A stretch of DNA of 64,000 bases from Hymenobacter algoricola (GCF_039539525.1 NZ_BAABDH010000041.1:189563-253562), one strand, 5' to 3'; positions 17,878-27,028 are shown, counted from the stretch's first letter. Numbers and translations: made by a program. The notes: generated by a model not told the origin, from the sequence alone.

Positions 17878-18357
17878 ATGGCTCTCATTACCGGCGAAAC
17901 TGCCCGCATCTACAACGACCTGGTCGTCATCAACAAAGCGGCCATCAAGGGCTATCTGGAGGCAGCTGAAGCCGTCAGCAACCCGGACCTGAAAGCGGAG
18001 CTGCTGCGCTACAGCGAGCAGCGCACCCGCTTTGCCGAAGAGCTGGAGGCGCAGGCCATTGCCTTCGGGGTGGAGCCGCCCAGCGAGGAAAGCACCGTGG
18101 AAGGCGCCGTAACCGACGCCGTAGCGGCCATGCACCGGGGCTGGATCAACCTGAAGTCCTCCATCATCGACCGGGAAGACAAAGTTATTCTCAGCGAGTG
18201 CGAAAACGGCGACGCGGCGGCTTTGATGAGCTACGAGCTGGCTTTGCAGTCGGAAGACCTGGTGCCGGCGGCGCTGGCGCTGCTACGCCAGCAGCAGGGC
18301 GAAATTCAACTGATCAAGAACAAGTTCGCCGCCCGCCGCAGCCAGCCGGGACAGTAA
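17878..18357 (+). CDS. PA2169 family four-helix-bundle protein (second of tandem pair)
   Basis: Paralogue of 17235-17708, 159 residues, with the same architecture: NDLVVINKAAIKGYLEAA, YSEQRTRFAEELEAQA, GAVTDAVAAMHRGWINLKS and ECENGDAAALMSYE. The glutamate, histidine and glutamine positions at helix edges are conserved between the two. The two genes have separate transcription signals (a terminator lies between them), so they may be expressed under different conditions. Confidence 0.88.
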   Translation: MALITGETARIYNDLVVINKAAIKGYLEAAEAVSNPDLKAELLRYSEQRTRFAEELEAQAIAFGVEPPSEESTVEGAVTDAVAAMHRGWINLKSSIIDREDKVILSECENGDAAALMSYELALQSEDLVPAALALLRQQQGEIQLIKNKFAARRSQPGQ

Positions 18358-18578
18358 ACGGCCGTCGGGCCGGGCGTCATTCCTTGCCCCGGCCGACGGC
18401 TGAAACGTAAACGCGCCCTGTTTTCACTACCGGGCCCCGACGTGCGCGCAGCCTCGGGGCCTGGTGGTGAAAAGGCGGTGGGCCCGGTTCAGCAGCCGGT
18501 CGGGGCGGTGACCTCTACCCCCGCTCTGCCCGGCGGCGCGCGTTTCCTTGCGGCCGGCGCTGCAACCTTAGCGGGGTG

Positions 18579-18586
18579 TATCTTTG
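18579..18586 (+). promoter_or_regulatory. -7 element TATCTTTG before the exonuclease/GIY-YIG gene
   Basis: Exact TAnnTTTG match, 46 bp before the TTG start at 18632. No well-spaced TTG at -33 was seen. Confidence 0.4.
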
Positions 18587-18631
18587 TTACCTATTTCCTT
18601 AGCTTATTTCTGACCCGTTTCCGCACCGCCC

Positions 18632-20116
18632 TTGTACGCCATCATCGACCTTGAAACTACCGGCGGGCAGCCCACCCAGGACCGCATCACGGAAGTAGCC
18701 ATCTTTATTCACGACGGGGAGAAAGTTGTGGACCAGTTTGACACGCTGCTCAACCCGGGCCGGCCCATTCCCACCTTTATCAGCCAGCTTACCGGCATCA
18801 CCAACGACATGGTGCGCGACGCGCCCAAGTTTCACGAGGTGGCCCGCAAAATCGTGGAGATGACCGAAGGCTGCGTATTCGTGGCCCACAACGTGCGCTT
18901 CGACTACTCGTTTCTAAAAAAGGAGTTTGCCGACTTAGGCTACAACTACTCGCGCAAAACCCTGTGCACGGTGCGCCTGAGCCGCTCGCTGATGCCGGGC
19001 CAGCCCAGCTACAGCCTGGGCAAGCTCTGCCACAACATCGGCATCCCGCTCGAAGGCCGCCACCGCGCCGCCGGCGACGCCGCCGCCACCGCCATCCTGT
19101 TTGACCGGCTGCTGAAAATAACGCAGCAGGATGAGGTATTGACAGACTCCTCCATCAGCACGGCCGATACGCTGGCCGCCGTGGATGCCGTGGCGCCGGC
19201 GGGCCGTAAGCCCGCGGCAGCCAAGCAGCCCAGCCCGCGGCGGGTAACGGCGGTGCAGGAAGCCATCAAAACAGCCCTGCTCCCGCCCAACATCACGCCC
19301 CAGCAGGTGGCCGCGCTGCCCCAGGAAGCCGGCGTGTACTACTTCCACAACCTACAGGGCGAGGTGATTTACGTGGGCAAGAGCATCAACATCTACAAGC
19401 GGATTCAGCAGCACTTCGCCGTCGACTACAAGTCGCGCAAGAGCCTGGATTTTAAGAACAGCATCTCCGAAATCACCTGGGAGCTGACGGGCTCGGAGCT
19501 GGTGGCGCTGCTCTACGAGTCGCACGAGATTAAGCGGCTCAAGCCGCTCTACAACCGCGCCCAGCGCCGCTCGGTATTTCCGGCCGGCATCTTCCTGCGC
19601 ACCGACGAGAACGGCTACAAGCACCTGTACTACGGCAAGGCCGACGACCACGCCGAGTCACACCCGCTCATTGCCCTGGGCAACCAGTTCAAGGCTAAGG
19701 GCTTTTTGTTTCACAAGGTTGCCAAGTTCAACCTCTGCCAGAAGCTCTGCGACCTGTATAAAACGCCCGGCTCCTGCTTCGATTACCAGGTGCACCGCTG
19801 CAAGGGCGCCTGCCTGGGCCTGGAGCCGCCGGCGGAGTACAACCAGCGCGTGGAGGAAGCCATTGAGAGCTTCACCTACGAGCACGGCTCCTTTACCATC
19901 GTGGGGCCGGGCCGTCGGGCCGACGAGAAAACGGTCGTCGTCGTCGAAAACGGCCGCTACCTGGGCTTCGGCTACGTCGACGAAACCTTCTCGGCCCGCA
20001 AGCTCAAGGATTTCACCGAAGTCATCACCCGCTACAATGACAACAAGGACGTGCAGCAGATTATCCGCGGCTACCTGCGCACCAAGCACAAGGACAAGGT
20101 GAAGGTGTTCAAATAA
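18632..20116 (+). CDS. DEDDh 3'-5' exonuclease fused to GIY-YIG (UvrC-like) nuclease domain
   Basis: A 494-residue fusion. The N-terminal DnaQ-like exonuclease (1-160) has Asp6 and Glu8 in IDLETTG, Asp91 in HNVRFDY, and His144/Asp149 in HRAAGDAAAT, so all DEDDh residues are present. A flexible Ala/Pro linker (about 180-215) leads to a GIY-YIG domain (about 232-315: GVYYFHNLQGEVIYVGKS, KRIQQHF, ESHEIKRLKPLYN). The cysteine-bearing C-terminal part (CQKLCDLYKTPGSC...CKGAC) resembles UvrC/Cho relatives. Probably acts in DNA repair, nicking and then trimming DNA (inference). TTG start: MYAIIDLETTG is the normal beginning of the family and no ATG is near. Confidence 0.9.
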   Translation: MYAIIDLETTGGQPTQDRITEVAIFIHDGEKVVDQFDTLLNPGRPIPTFISQLTGITNDMVRDAPKFHEVARKIVEMTEGCVFVAHNVRFDYSFLKKEFADLGYNYSRKTLCTVRLSRSLMPGQPSYSLGKLCHNIGIPLEGRHRAAGDAAATAILFDRLLKITQQDEVLTDSSISTADTLAAVDAVAPAGRKPAAAKQPSPRRVTAVQEAIKTALLPPNITPQQVAALPQEAGVYYFHNLQGEVIYVGKSINIYKRIQQHFAVDYKSRKSLDFKNSISEITWELTGSELVALLYESHEIKRLKPLYNRAQRRSVFPAGIFLRTDENGYKHLYYGKADDHAESHPLIALGNQFKAKGFLFHKVAKFNLCQKLCDLYKTPGSCFDYQVHRCKGACLGLEPPAEYNQRVEEAIESFTYEHGSFTIVGPGRRADEKTVVVVENGRYLGFGYVDETFSARKLKDFTEVITRYNDNKDVQQIIRGYLRTKHKDKVKVFK

Positions 20117-20142
20117 GCCCGCCCGCTGGCTGGCCTTCCCCG

Positions 20143-20168
20143 GCCCCGCCCGACTTCGGCGGGGCTTT
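20143..20168 (+). terminator. Terminator after the exonuclease/GIY-YIG gene
   Basis: GGCCCCGCC / GGCGGGGC stem followed by TTTT. Confidence 0.6.
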
Positions 20169-20359
20169 TGGCTGGAGCCCCGGCCCTGGCCAGCAGTGGC
20201 GGCGGGTAGCAACCGCAACGAACGACGAAAGAAAAAACGCGGCCTCCGCGCCGCCCGCCTTAGCAAAGCTGCGCGGGAAGCCGTATACTAGAGCAGTATT
20301 TCCGACCTATCCTATTGCTCCCGAACTCCTTTTTATGACGTTCTACCCGGCTGCTACCC

Positions 20360-20785
20360 ATGGCTTACTTACTTTATCCTACCAACGCCTCGCTGTATTT
20401 TCACAACGAGCTGGCTAGCGTGCTGGAGCACGCCGACGGCTACGCCCGCATCGACTGGAGCCCCGTGCCGCTTCAGAGCGGCGCGCTGCGGGCCGTATAC
20501 GAGCAGGTGCTGCGCCTGCTGAGCTCTTCGGGCTTCACCAAAATCCTCTCCGACCACCAGCTCCGGACGCCGCTGCTGCCCGCCGACCAGCTCTGGCTTA
20601 GCCAGGAATGGGTGCCGCGCGCCATTGCCGAGGCCGGCTACCGCCACGGCGCCGTGGTGGAAGCGCACGACTTGCTCAGCCGTAGCAGCGTGGTGCGGGT
20701 GGTGCAGCAGCTCGACCGGCTGCCGCTCACGATTCGCTACTTCGAAGACGCCCAGCTGGCCGCCGCCTGGCTGCGCTGCTCCTGA
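20360..20785 (+). CDS. STAS/SpoIIAA-like small protein
   Basis: Protein of 141 residues with no signal peptide. The pattern is alternating beta strands and helices ending in TIRYFEDAQLAAAWLRCS, the ending seen in SpoIIAA/STAS-like proteins of Cytophagales. It aligns by eye over its C-terminal half with the convergent neighbour 20800-21234: a buried D/N at the strand end, W...EW, A...G.R..A.VV..DLL, then F.D...A..WLR. The function of such proteins is unknown; some act as protein-interaction switches. Stops of the two genes are 14 bp apart. Confidence 0.7.
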   Translation: MAYLLYPTNASLYFHNELASVLEHADGYARIDWSPVPLQSGALRAVYEQVLRLLSSSGFTKILSDHQLRTPLLPADQLWLSQEWVPRAIAEAGYRHGAVVEAHDLLSRSSVVRVVQQLDRLPLTIRYFEDAQLAAAWLRCS

Positions 20786-20799
20786 GAACGATTGGGGCG

Positions 20800-21234
20800 C
20801 TACTGCCGGGCCCCGGCAGTGGGCAACCTTTGCTGTGCCCGCAGCCATTCCTCGGCCGAAGCCACATCATCGAATAGCTGCAGCTGCAGGTCGGGGCCGA
20901 AGAACTGCCGGGTGCCGACGGCCTGGGCCAGCAGGTCCTGGGGCTGCACCACGTGGGCAATGCAGCGCAGTCCCATCCGCTGCGCCTGGGGGCCCCACAC
21001 TTTGTGCAGCCATTCCACCGAGTCGAACCAGGGGCCCTGCAGTTGGCTGTTGTCGTTGAGCAGGTACGGGCAGTGCAGCTGTTGCATGGCGGCCAGAAAC
21101 CGGGACGCCCCGTCGTAGGCCTCGTCGGGGTCGACGTAGCCCAGCCAGATGGCGCGCAGCCAGTTGTCGTTTTCGTCGAACAGCAGCTCGCAGCTGCTGC
21201 CGTCGCGCGGGTCAGTATGTTTGGAAATCTGCAT
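20800..21234 (-). CDS. STAS/SpoIIAA-like small protein, paralogue of its convergent neighbour
   Basis: Protein of 144 residues, same fold pattern as 20360-20785: YLLNDNSQLQGPW, SVEWLHKVWGPQAQRMGLRCIAHVV, QPQDLLAQ and LFDDVASAEEWLRAQ. The ATG at 21234 (MQISKHT) is preferred over an upstream start at 21252. A near-consensus -7 element (TACTTTAG, 21277-21270) lies upstream. Cytoplasmic. Role unknown. Confidence 0.7.
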   Translation of the reverse strand: MQISKHTDPRDGSSCELLFDENDNWLRAIWLGYVDPDEAYDGASRFLAAMQQLHCPYLLNDNSQLQGPWFDSVEWLHKVWGPQAQRMGLRCIAHVVQPQDLLAQAVGTRQFFGPDLQLQLFDDVASAEEWLRAQQRLPTAGARQ

Positions 21235-21285
21235 AAACCCTGATACGCCCAAAAGGCCGGTTTTAGTTGCTAAAGTAAAGCCGGC

Positions 21286-22899
21286 CTAATACAGCCGGTG
21301 GCGCAGCAGCCAGCCGGCCGCGTCAAACTCAGTGGCCGCCGGCACGTAGGCCTGCGTCTTGATGGGCTTGGCAACCCGCAGCGTGTTGCCGTCGCCACTG
21401 TCGTACACCATTACGTTGGTAGGATGGGCGGCTTCGCCCGGCGCGGCGAACAGCTCCACCAGATCCTGGCCGGCCCCGTCGTAGATGCCCACCTCAAACT
21501 GCTGGTCGGGCAGGCCCCGCAGCTCAAATACGTCGTTGCCGCCGAGGCCGAACAGCTTTACCGAACGGGTTTCCCCCGGGTTGAAAGTGCGCTGGTTGAT
21601 CAGGCTGTCGGGGCGCCCGGCCCGCAGGCTGAACACCTGCACCCGCAGCTGGCCGGGGCCGGCGGGCCCGATGATAAACCGCTCGGGCTGGTCGGTGCCC
21701 GGAATTTCGATTTCGTGGGCCAGCAGCTCGTAAAACCGCGCGGCCACGGCCGGCAGCTGGTCGCGGCGGCCGCGCAGGTTGCGGTCAAACTCGGCCCCGG
21801 CCAGCGCGTACACTTCCTTGGGCCACACGGTCAGCGCGCTTTTAATGACCTGGTCCGATAGGCTCAGGCGCATCGAGTCAGCCACCTGGCGGAAGTCGGC
21901 CGCGGTCAGGTACACCAGCAGAGACTTATCCAGCGGCCGGGCCGCGCGGTTGAGGCCTTCCACGTCGCGCAGGCGGATGTGCTCGTGAAAGCTCTGGTAG
22001 TTCGACTTCACCCAGCCGATGATGTGGGTGAGCAGGCCATCGTCGAACTTGAAAAAGGCGTGGTCCCGGTCGCGGGGGATGGCGCGGTACACGGTGGCGC
22101 CGCCGGCCCCCGGAAAGCTGGCCCAGCGCCACTGATCCTCGCGGCGGCTCCAGTCGCCGAGCCACATATCAAACAGGCGGGCGCGCAGGTACTGGCGGGC
22201 ATCCACGCGGGCGGCGGGGTTGAAGGCCAGCGTGGTAAACACCTTGCGGGAGCTTTCCACGCGGGCCGAGCGGCCGAAGCTGCGCACGGCGCTCTGGTCG
22301 CCCTCGGGCCGCTCCTCCAGCAGGTAGAGGGCATTGGCGAATTCCTTGCGGAAGGTGCCCAGGGCCGGGTCGTCGGCTACGTACACCAGCCGCGGGTTGG
22401 TGTGGTACACGCCCGCGGCCGTGGCCAGGGCCGGGACGATGTAGGCCCCATAGGGATTAATGACGCTGGTCTGATCCTTCATCAGCCGGCCGATGGGGCC
22501 GTCGCGCAGGTTTTCGGGCAGGGCCTTGGTGGCGTCCTTGTCCACGGAGCGCAGCACGTACTGCACCCCGTTGCGGCCCACCAGGCGCAGGTTCTTGGTT
22601 TGGAAGCTGCCGCCCGCCTCGGTGGGTGTGAGGCCGCCGGGCACGATGGTGCGCAGGTTGAGCACCGGCGCCTGCACCGGCACGGCCCACAGCCGGCGGT
22701 AGTGCCTGCCCCAGAAAAACTGGTGCACTCCGCCCCGCATGTACTGCGGCCCGGCGGCCACCCGCACCGTAGAGTCGGGGCCAATAACCGGGCGGGCGGC
22801 GGACGAAGCCGCGGGTGCGGAGCAGGATACCAGCAGCAAGCCGCCCGCCAGCAGACCGGTGAGCTGGTGCGGATGCGGGAAGAGAGAAAAAAAAGACAC
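21286..22899 (-). CDS. Lipoprotein of the GHYRxxW / DWDRH family with degenerate DxDRH motif
   Basis: Lipoprotein of 537 residues with lipobox LVSC (Cys26). It shares its whole length with the divergent gene 23064-24656: GRHYRRLWAVPV, VPGGLTPTEAGGSFQTKNLRL, LRSVDKDATKALP, NPYGAYIVPALATAAGVYHTNP, then RARLFDMWLGDW and PRDRDHAFFKFDDG. In the paralogue the catalytic-looking loop reads GDWDRH; here it is GDWSRR (Ser251, Arg253), so two hallmark residues are lost. In Bacteroidota this domain is also found fused behind a calcineurin-type phosphoesterase. The GDxDRH...DRD layout recalls HipA/FAM20/CotH kinase loops, which is inference only. Confidence 0.75.
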   Translation of the reverse strand: MSFFSLFPHPHQLTGLLAGGLLLVSCSAPAASSAARPVIGPDSTVRVAAGPQYMRGGVHQFFWGRHYRRLWAVPVQAPVLNLRTIVPGGLTPTEAGGSFQTKNLRLVGRNGVQYVLRSVDKDATKALPENLRDGPIGRLMKDQTSVINPYGAYIVPALATAAGVYHTNPRLVYVADDPALGTFRKEFANALYLLEERPEGDQSAVRSFGRSARVESSRKVFTTLAFNPAARVDARQYLRARLFDMWLGDWSRREDQWRWASFPGAGGATVYRAIPRDRDHAFFKFDDGLLTHIIGWVKSNYQSFHEHIRLRDVEGLNRAARPLDKSLLVYLTAADFRQVADSMRLSLSDQVIKSALTVWPKEVYALAGAEFDRNLRGRRDQLPAVAARFYELLAHEIEIPGTDQPERFIIGPAGPGQLRVQVFSLRAGRPDSLINQRTFNPGETRSVKLFGLGGNDVFELRGLPDQQFEVGIYDGAGQDLVELFAAPGEAAHPTNVMVYDSGDGNTLRVAKPIKTQAYVPAATEFDAAGWLLRHRLY

Positions 22900-23063
22900 G
22901 TAGGCGGGAAGAAGTCGAAGAATAAAACGGGGCGGCCGCGGAGCCGCTGCCTTATAGCGTAAAGGGGCAGGCAGCGGTTGTGCTTACGGTTATCGGGCAC
23001 AAACCGCCCACTTTTCCCCGGCGGCTGCGTTGAAGGAGGCAAAGCAGCGAACCTCCGGCCCCG

Positions 23064-24656
23064 ATGAACCCTCGTTTACCCCTCTTCTTCCTTCTTGCCC
23101 TGAGTACCGGCTGCGTCCGGCAGAACTATTTCCAGCCCGATGCGCGGCTGCCCCTGAGCGGGGGCGCGCCGCGCGCCGCCGACAGTGCCCGCGTCACGGC
23201 GGGGCGGCACTACCAGCGCGGGGCGGTACACCGGCTGTTTTTTGGGGCCCACTACCGCCGGGTATGGGCCACCCCGGTGGTGCTGCCCGTACTCGACCTG
23301 GGCCGGGTGGTGCCCGGGGGCCTGACGCCGGGCAAGATGGGCGGCGGCTTCCAAAGCATCAGCATGACGGTGAACGGCGCCAACGGCCGCACCTACTCGC
23401 TGCGCACCCTCGACAAAGACCCCTACAAAACACTACCCAAGGTGGCCCGCAAGTCATTTCTGCTGAATATGGTGCGCGACGCTACCAGCGCCGCCAATCC
23501 GTACGGGGCCTTTGTAGTGCCGCCGCTGGCCGAGGCGGCGGGGGTGCTGCACACCAATCCGCGCCCTTTCTACGTGCGGGCCGATGAAACGGGCCTGGGC
23601 ACGGCCTCGGCCCTGTTTCAGGGTAAGGTGGTGATGCTGGAAGAGAAGTTTGAGGGCAAAGCCAACCTGACGCCCGCCTTTGGCGCGGCCGAGAACCTGG
23701 AAGACAGCGGCCCGATGCTGCGGAGTCGCTACGCGCGGCCTTTCCACCAGATCGACCAAGTGGCCTTCGCCCGGGCCCGCCTGCTCGACCTCTGGCTCGG
23801 CGACTGGGACCGGCACGAGGGCCAGTGGCAGTGGGCGGTGTACCAGCAGCGGGGCCGCACGCTCTACCACCCCATTCCCAAAGACCGCGACCAGGTGTTC
23901 TACCGCTTCGACGACGGGCTGATTCCGTGGCTGGCCAGCCGCCGCTGGGCCGCGCGCAAGTTCCGCACCTTCAAGCCCAAGTATGAGGACGTGGGCGGCC
24001 TGGCCCAGAATGCCCGGTTTATTGATGAGCGCGCCCTGAGCGAGGTGAGCGGCCCGCAGTTTCAGCAGTTGGCCACTACCATGCAGCAGCGCCTCACCGA
24101 CCAGGTTATCAACCAGGCGGTGCAGCAGTTGCCGCCGGCGGTGTACGCGGTGGAAGGTGCGCGGACCATTGCCGCCCTGCAGGCCCGCCGGGCGGCGCTG
24201 CCCGCGGCGGCCCGCACCTACTACCGCCTGCTGGCCCGGCACGTGACGGTGGCGGGCACCGACCAGGCGGAGCGCTTCGTGGTAGAGCGCCTCACCGACT
24301 CCACCACTCAGGTCAGCGTCTACCACCAGCCCGGTGATGACGAAAAGCCCCGGACCGACCTGCTGCTCTACCGCCGCCTGTTTCGCACCGCCGAAACCCA
24401 GCTTATCACCCTGCACGGCCTCGACGGCGAAGACCGGTTCGAGGTCAGCGGGGAAGCAGACCGGGGCATCCTCATCCACATCTTTGGGGGGCCCGATGAG
24501 GATGAGGTCGTGGACACGTCCCGGGTACGGCGCGGCGGCAAGAGGGCCGCGTATTACGACACCAAAAGCGGCAATACCTTTGCCGACAGCCCCGACCTGC
24601 GCGACAAAACCGAGAAGGGCGCCCGGCTGCACGTCTACGACCGGGAGGGCTACTAA
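23064..24656 (+). CDS. Lipoprotein of the GHYRxxW / DWDRH family (intact motif)
   Basis: Lipoprotein of 530 residues, lipobox STGC (Cys17). Motifs in order: GAHYRRVWATPV, VPGGLTPGKMGGGFQS, LRTLDKDPYKTLP, NPYGAFVVPPLAEAAGVLHTNP, RARLLDLWLGDWDRHEGQW (Asp247, Asp249, His251) and IPKDRDQVFYRFDDG (Asp274, Asp276). The last two blocks look like a metal/nucleotide site of a kinase-like fold; this is inferred from spacing, not from an assigned family. A purine-rich GAAGGAGG lies upstream of the ATG, unusual for this genome. It is divergent from its paralogue 21286-22899 across 164 bp and convergent with topoisomerase IB. Likely faces the periplasm or the outer-membrane surface. Confidence 0.75.
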   Translation: MNPRLPLFFLLALSTGCVRQNYFQPDARLPLSGGAPRAADSARVTAGRHYQRGAVHRLFFGAHYRRVWATPVVLPVLDLGRVVPGGLTPGKMGGGFQSISMTVNGANGRTYSLRTLDKDPYKTLPKVARKSFLLNMVRDATSAANPYGAFVVPPLAEAAGVLHTNPRPFYVRADETGLGTASALFQGKVVMLEEKFEGKANLTPAFGAAENLEDSGPMLRSRYARPFHQIDQVAFARARLLDLWLGDWDRHEGQWQWAVYQQRGRTLYHPIPKDRDQVFYRFDDGLIPWLASRRWAARKFRTFKPKYEDVGGLAQNARFIDERALSEVSGPQFQQLATTMQQRLTDQVINQAVQQLPPAVYAVEGARTIAALQARRAALPAAARTYYRLLARHVTVAGTDQAERFVVERLTDSTTQVSVYHQPGDDEKPRTDLLLYRRLFRTAETQLITLHGLDGEDRFEVSGEADRGILIHIFGGPDEDEVVDTSRVRRGGKRAAYYDTKSGNTFADSPDLRDKTEKGARLHVYDREGY

Positions 24657-24739
24657 ACCCTATCCGCTGCCCGGGGCAGGGGGACGTCCGGGGCAGTTGA
24701 GCGTACCGCCGTCGCCCCGCCATTGGCAGCAGACCTCGG

Positions 24740-25849
24740 CTAAACTTCGGCCAGCATATCCAGCACCATGTGCTCGGTGGGCGTCAGCACGTCCTGTTCG
24801 GTGGGGTCCACGTCGTGCCGGCGCAGGTAGTCGATGAGCTTGTCGGAGTGAAACAGCTCCACCACCTGCGGGTGAATGTAGTATTTGGAGCACACGGTGG
24901 GCGTGTTGCCCAGGCCGGCGGCCACGTCCTTGACGGCTTTTTTGAGCACCTTATCCTTGGGCAGGTCCGGCTCTTCGCGTAGCACGGCCTCCAGGCAGTC
25001 CACCATTTTCACGGTGCCGCCCCAGGTACGGAAGTCCTTGGCCGAGAGACTCAGCCCGGTGGCTTCCTGCAGGTAGCTGTTCACGTCGCCGGACTCCAGC
25101 TCGGCCCGGTGGCCATCGGCGGCGTAGTACTGAAACAGGTGCTGGCCGGGGATTTCCTTGCATTTCTGCACCAGGCGGGCCAGCTTCCGGTCGTGCAGCG
25201 TCAGGTCGTGGGGCACGCCTTTCTTGCCCACGAAGGTAAAGCGGACCTCGTCGCCGGCCACCGCCACGTGCCGGTCGCGCAGGGTAGTCAGGCCGTAGCT
25301 CTTGTTTTTCTTGGCGTACTCCTTGTTGCCGACCCGGATAAACGACTGATCCATAAGCGTCAGCACCAGGGCCACCACCTTCTGCTTGTCCAGCTGGGGG
25401 CGCCGCAGGTCCTGCTGCATGCGCTGGCGCAGCGCGGGCAGCTTTTCGCCGAAGGCCCGCAGGCGGCTGAACTTGGTGAGGCTGCGGGTCAGGTCCCAGG
25501 TAGCATGGTAGATATACTGCTTGCGGCCCTTGGCATCGCGCCCGGTTACCTGCAGGTGGGCAGTGGCCGAGGGCGAAATCCACACGTCAGTCCAGGCCGG
25601 CGGAATCACGAAGCCGTTGATGCGGGCCAGGGTTTTCTCGTCGGTCACCTTCTGGCCTTTGGCATCAAGAAAGGAAAAGGTGCTGGTGCGGCCGGCTTTG
25701 CGGGTCAGGCCGGGCTTGGTGTCGGTTACGTAGCGCAGGCCGGCCAGCTCGGCCTGCCGGGCGGGGTCTTTGTAGAGCTCGTGGGCTTCGGCCAGGGGCG
25801 GCAGCTTCTTTTTCTTGACTTTCAGGCGCGGGTGGGCAGCGGTGGGCAT
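24740..25849 (-). CDS. DNA topoisomerase IB (poxvirus type)
   Basis: Type IB topoisomerase of 369 residues, relaxing supercoils through a 3'-phosphotyrosyl intermediate. The N-terminal domain has GFVIPPAWTDVWI and GRDAKGRKQYIYH. The catalytic domain has RVGNKEYAKKNKSYGLTTL (first catalytic arginine region), FVGKKGV (lysine), the second arginine region, and VCSKYYIHP near the C-terminus. By alignment with VCRKSYxHP of other bacterial enzymes the active tyrosine is Tyr324. The family occurs in many soil bacteria. The basic N-terminal KVKKKK stretch may add DNA affinity. It stops 83 bp from the convergent lipoprotein gene. Confidence 0.93.
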   Translation of the reverse strand: MPTAAHPRLKVKKKKLPPLAEAHELYKDPARQAELAGLRYVTDTKPGLTRKAGRTSTFSFLDAKGQKVTDEKTLARINGFVIPPAWTDVWISPSATAHLQVTGRDAKGRKQYIYHATWDLTRSLTKFSRLRAFGEKLPALRQRMQQDLRRPQLDKQKVVALVLTLMDQSFIRVGNKEYAKKNKSYGLTTLRDRHVAVAGDEVRFTFVGKKGVPHDLTLHDRKLARLVQKCKEIPGQHLFQYYAADGHRAELESGDVNSYLQEATGLSLSAKDFRTWGGTVKMVDCLEAVLREEPDLPKDKVLKKAVKDVAAGLGNTPTVCSKYYIHPQVVELFHSDKLIDYLRRHDVDPTEQDVLTPTEHMVLDMLAEV

Positions 25850-26187
25850 AACTACAGCAGGACGAAGCGCGGCAGCCGACGTTGGCCCGCGGGCCTATCT
25901 GTACGCAACTGCCGCTGAAAAGGCGGAACCCGCCGCCCCGCCAGCGGCCCGCGGCTCCGGCGGGGTGCGACGGTCGAGCATTCCGCAGCCCTGGTCGGCC
26001 GGATGGGCCCACCGGCCGACTTTTCCCGGCGGCCAGGCTGCGTGAACGGCCCGCTGGCGCAATTTTCGCCCCCCGGCAACAGTTATCCGGGCCCGGCCGT
26101 ATCGGGGCTCGGAGACTTTTGGCACCGTTTTTTCATGGCCGCTTTCACCCCACCCCTTCTTTCTTACTTTCCTTACCACCTCCACCT

Positions 26188-27009
26188 ATGCGTCAGCTAC
26201 TCTCCCAATCCCTGCTTTTCCTTTCTCTGACCACGGCCGCCGTGAGCGTTTCTTCCTGCGCCAAAGACGGCGAAGGCGGCGACGGCGTGCTGCTGTTTTC
26301 CGTGCAGGACGACATTGACCTGGGCGCCAAGGTAGCAGCCCAGACCGACTCTACCTACCGCGCCAAGGGGCAGCTGCTGGAACCCACCGATTCGCGCAAC
26401 CGCCAGGCCTACGCCTACCTGGGCACCGTCGTGAACAAGGTGCTGAACTCGGGCAAGCTCGAGCACCGCAATGACTTCGTCTGGGACGTTAAGATCATCA
26501 AGGACGATGCGACCCTGAATGCCTTTGCCTCACCCGGCGGCCACATCTACGTGTTTTCGGGCCTGATCAAGTACCTGGATCACGAAGACCAGCTGGCCGG
26601 CGTGCTGGCCCACGAAATTGCCCACGCCGACCGTCGGCACACGTCCCGGCAGCTGCAGCAGCAGTACGGCATCGGGGTGCTGCTGAGTTTGCTGCTGGGG
26701 GAAAACCCCAACCAGCTGGCCCAGATTGCCGCCGGCCTGGGGCAGCTCAAGTTCAGCCGCGACTTCGAGAAGGAAGCCGACACGTACTCGGTCATCTACC
26801 TCAGCGGTACCGACTACGCCTGCGACGGCGCGGCGGGCTTCTTTATCAAAACCCAGGCCGCGGGCGGCGGCAACCCGCCGGAGTTTCTGAGCACCCACCC
26901 CAATCCCGACAACCGCGTGGAAGCTATTCAGGCCAAGGCTGCCGAGCTCAACTGCCGCAACAAAACCCAGTCGGACACGAACCTGGCAGGGCTGAAAGCG
27001 GTGCTGTAA
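26188..27009 (+). CDS. M48 family metalloprotease lipoprotein
   Basis: Lipoprotein of 273 residues (lipobox VSSC, Cys24). Zinc protease motif HEIAH at 142-146 and third-ligand motif EKEAD at about 194-198; a GGHIYVFSGLI strand precedes the site as in BepA/LoiP relatives, and STHPNPDNRVE follows. Probably an envelope quality-control protease. The ATG at 26188 gives a clean signal peptide. A second, shorter relative is at 32642-33451. The 338 bp between this gene and topoisomerase IB (25850-26187) hold no recognisable gene or consensus promoter. Confidence 0.92.
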   Translation: MRQLLSQSLLFLSLTTAAVSVSSCAKDGEGGDGVLLFSVQDDIDLGAKVAAQTDSTYRAKGQLLEPTDSRNRQAYAYLGTVVNKVLNSGKLEHRNDFVWDVKIIKDDATLNAFASPGGHIYVFSGLIKYLDHEDQLAGVLAHEIAHADRRHTSRQLQQQYGIGVLLSLLLGENPNQLAQIAAGLGQLKFSRDFEKEADTYSVIYLSGTDYACDGAAGFFIKTQAAGGGNPPEFLSTHPNPDNRVEAIQAKAAELNCRNKTQSDTNLAGLKAVL

Positions 27010-27028
27010 GGCCTGCCTCACCCTTCGC

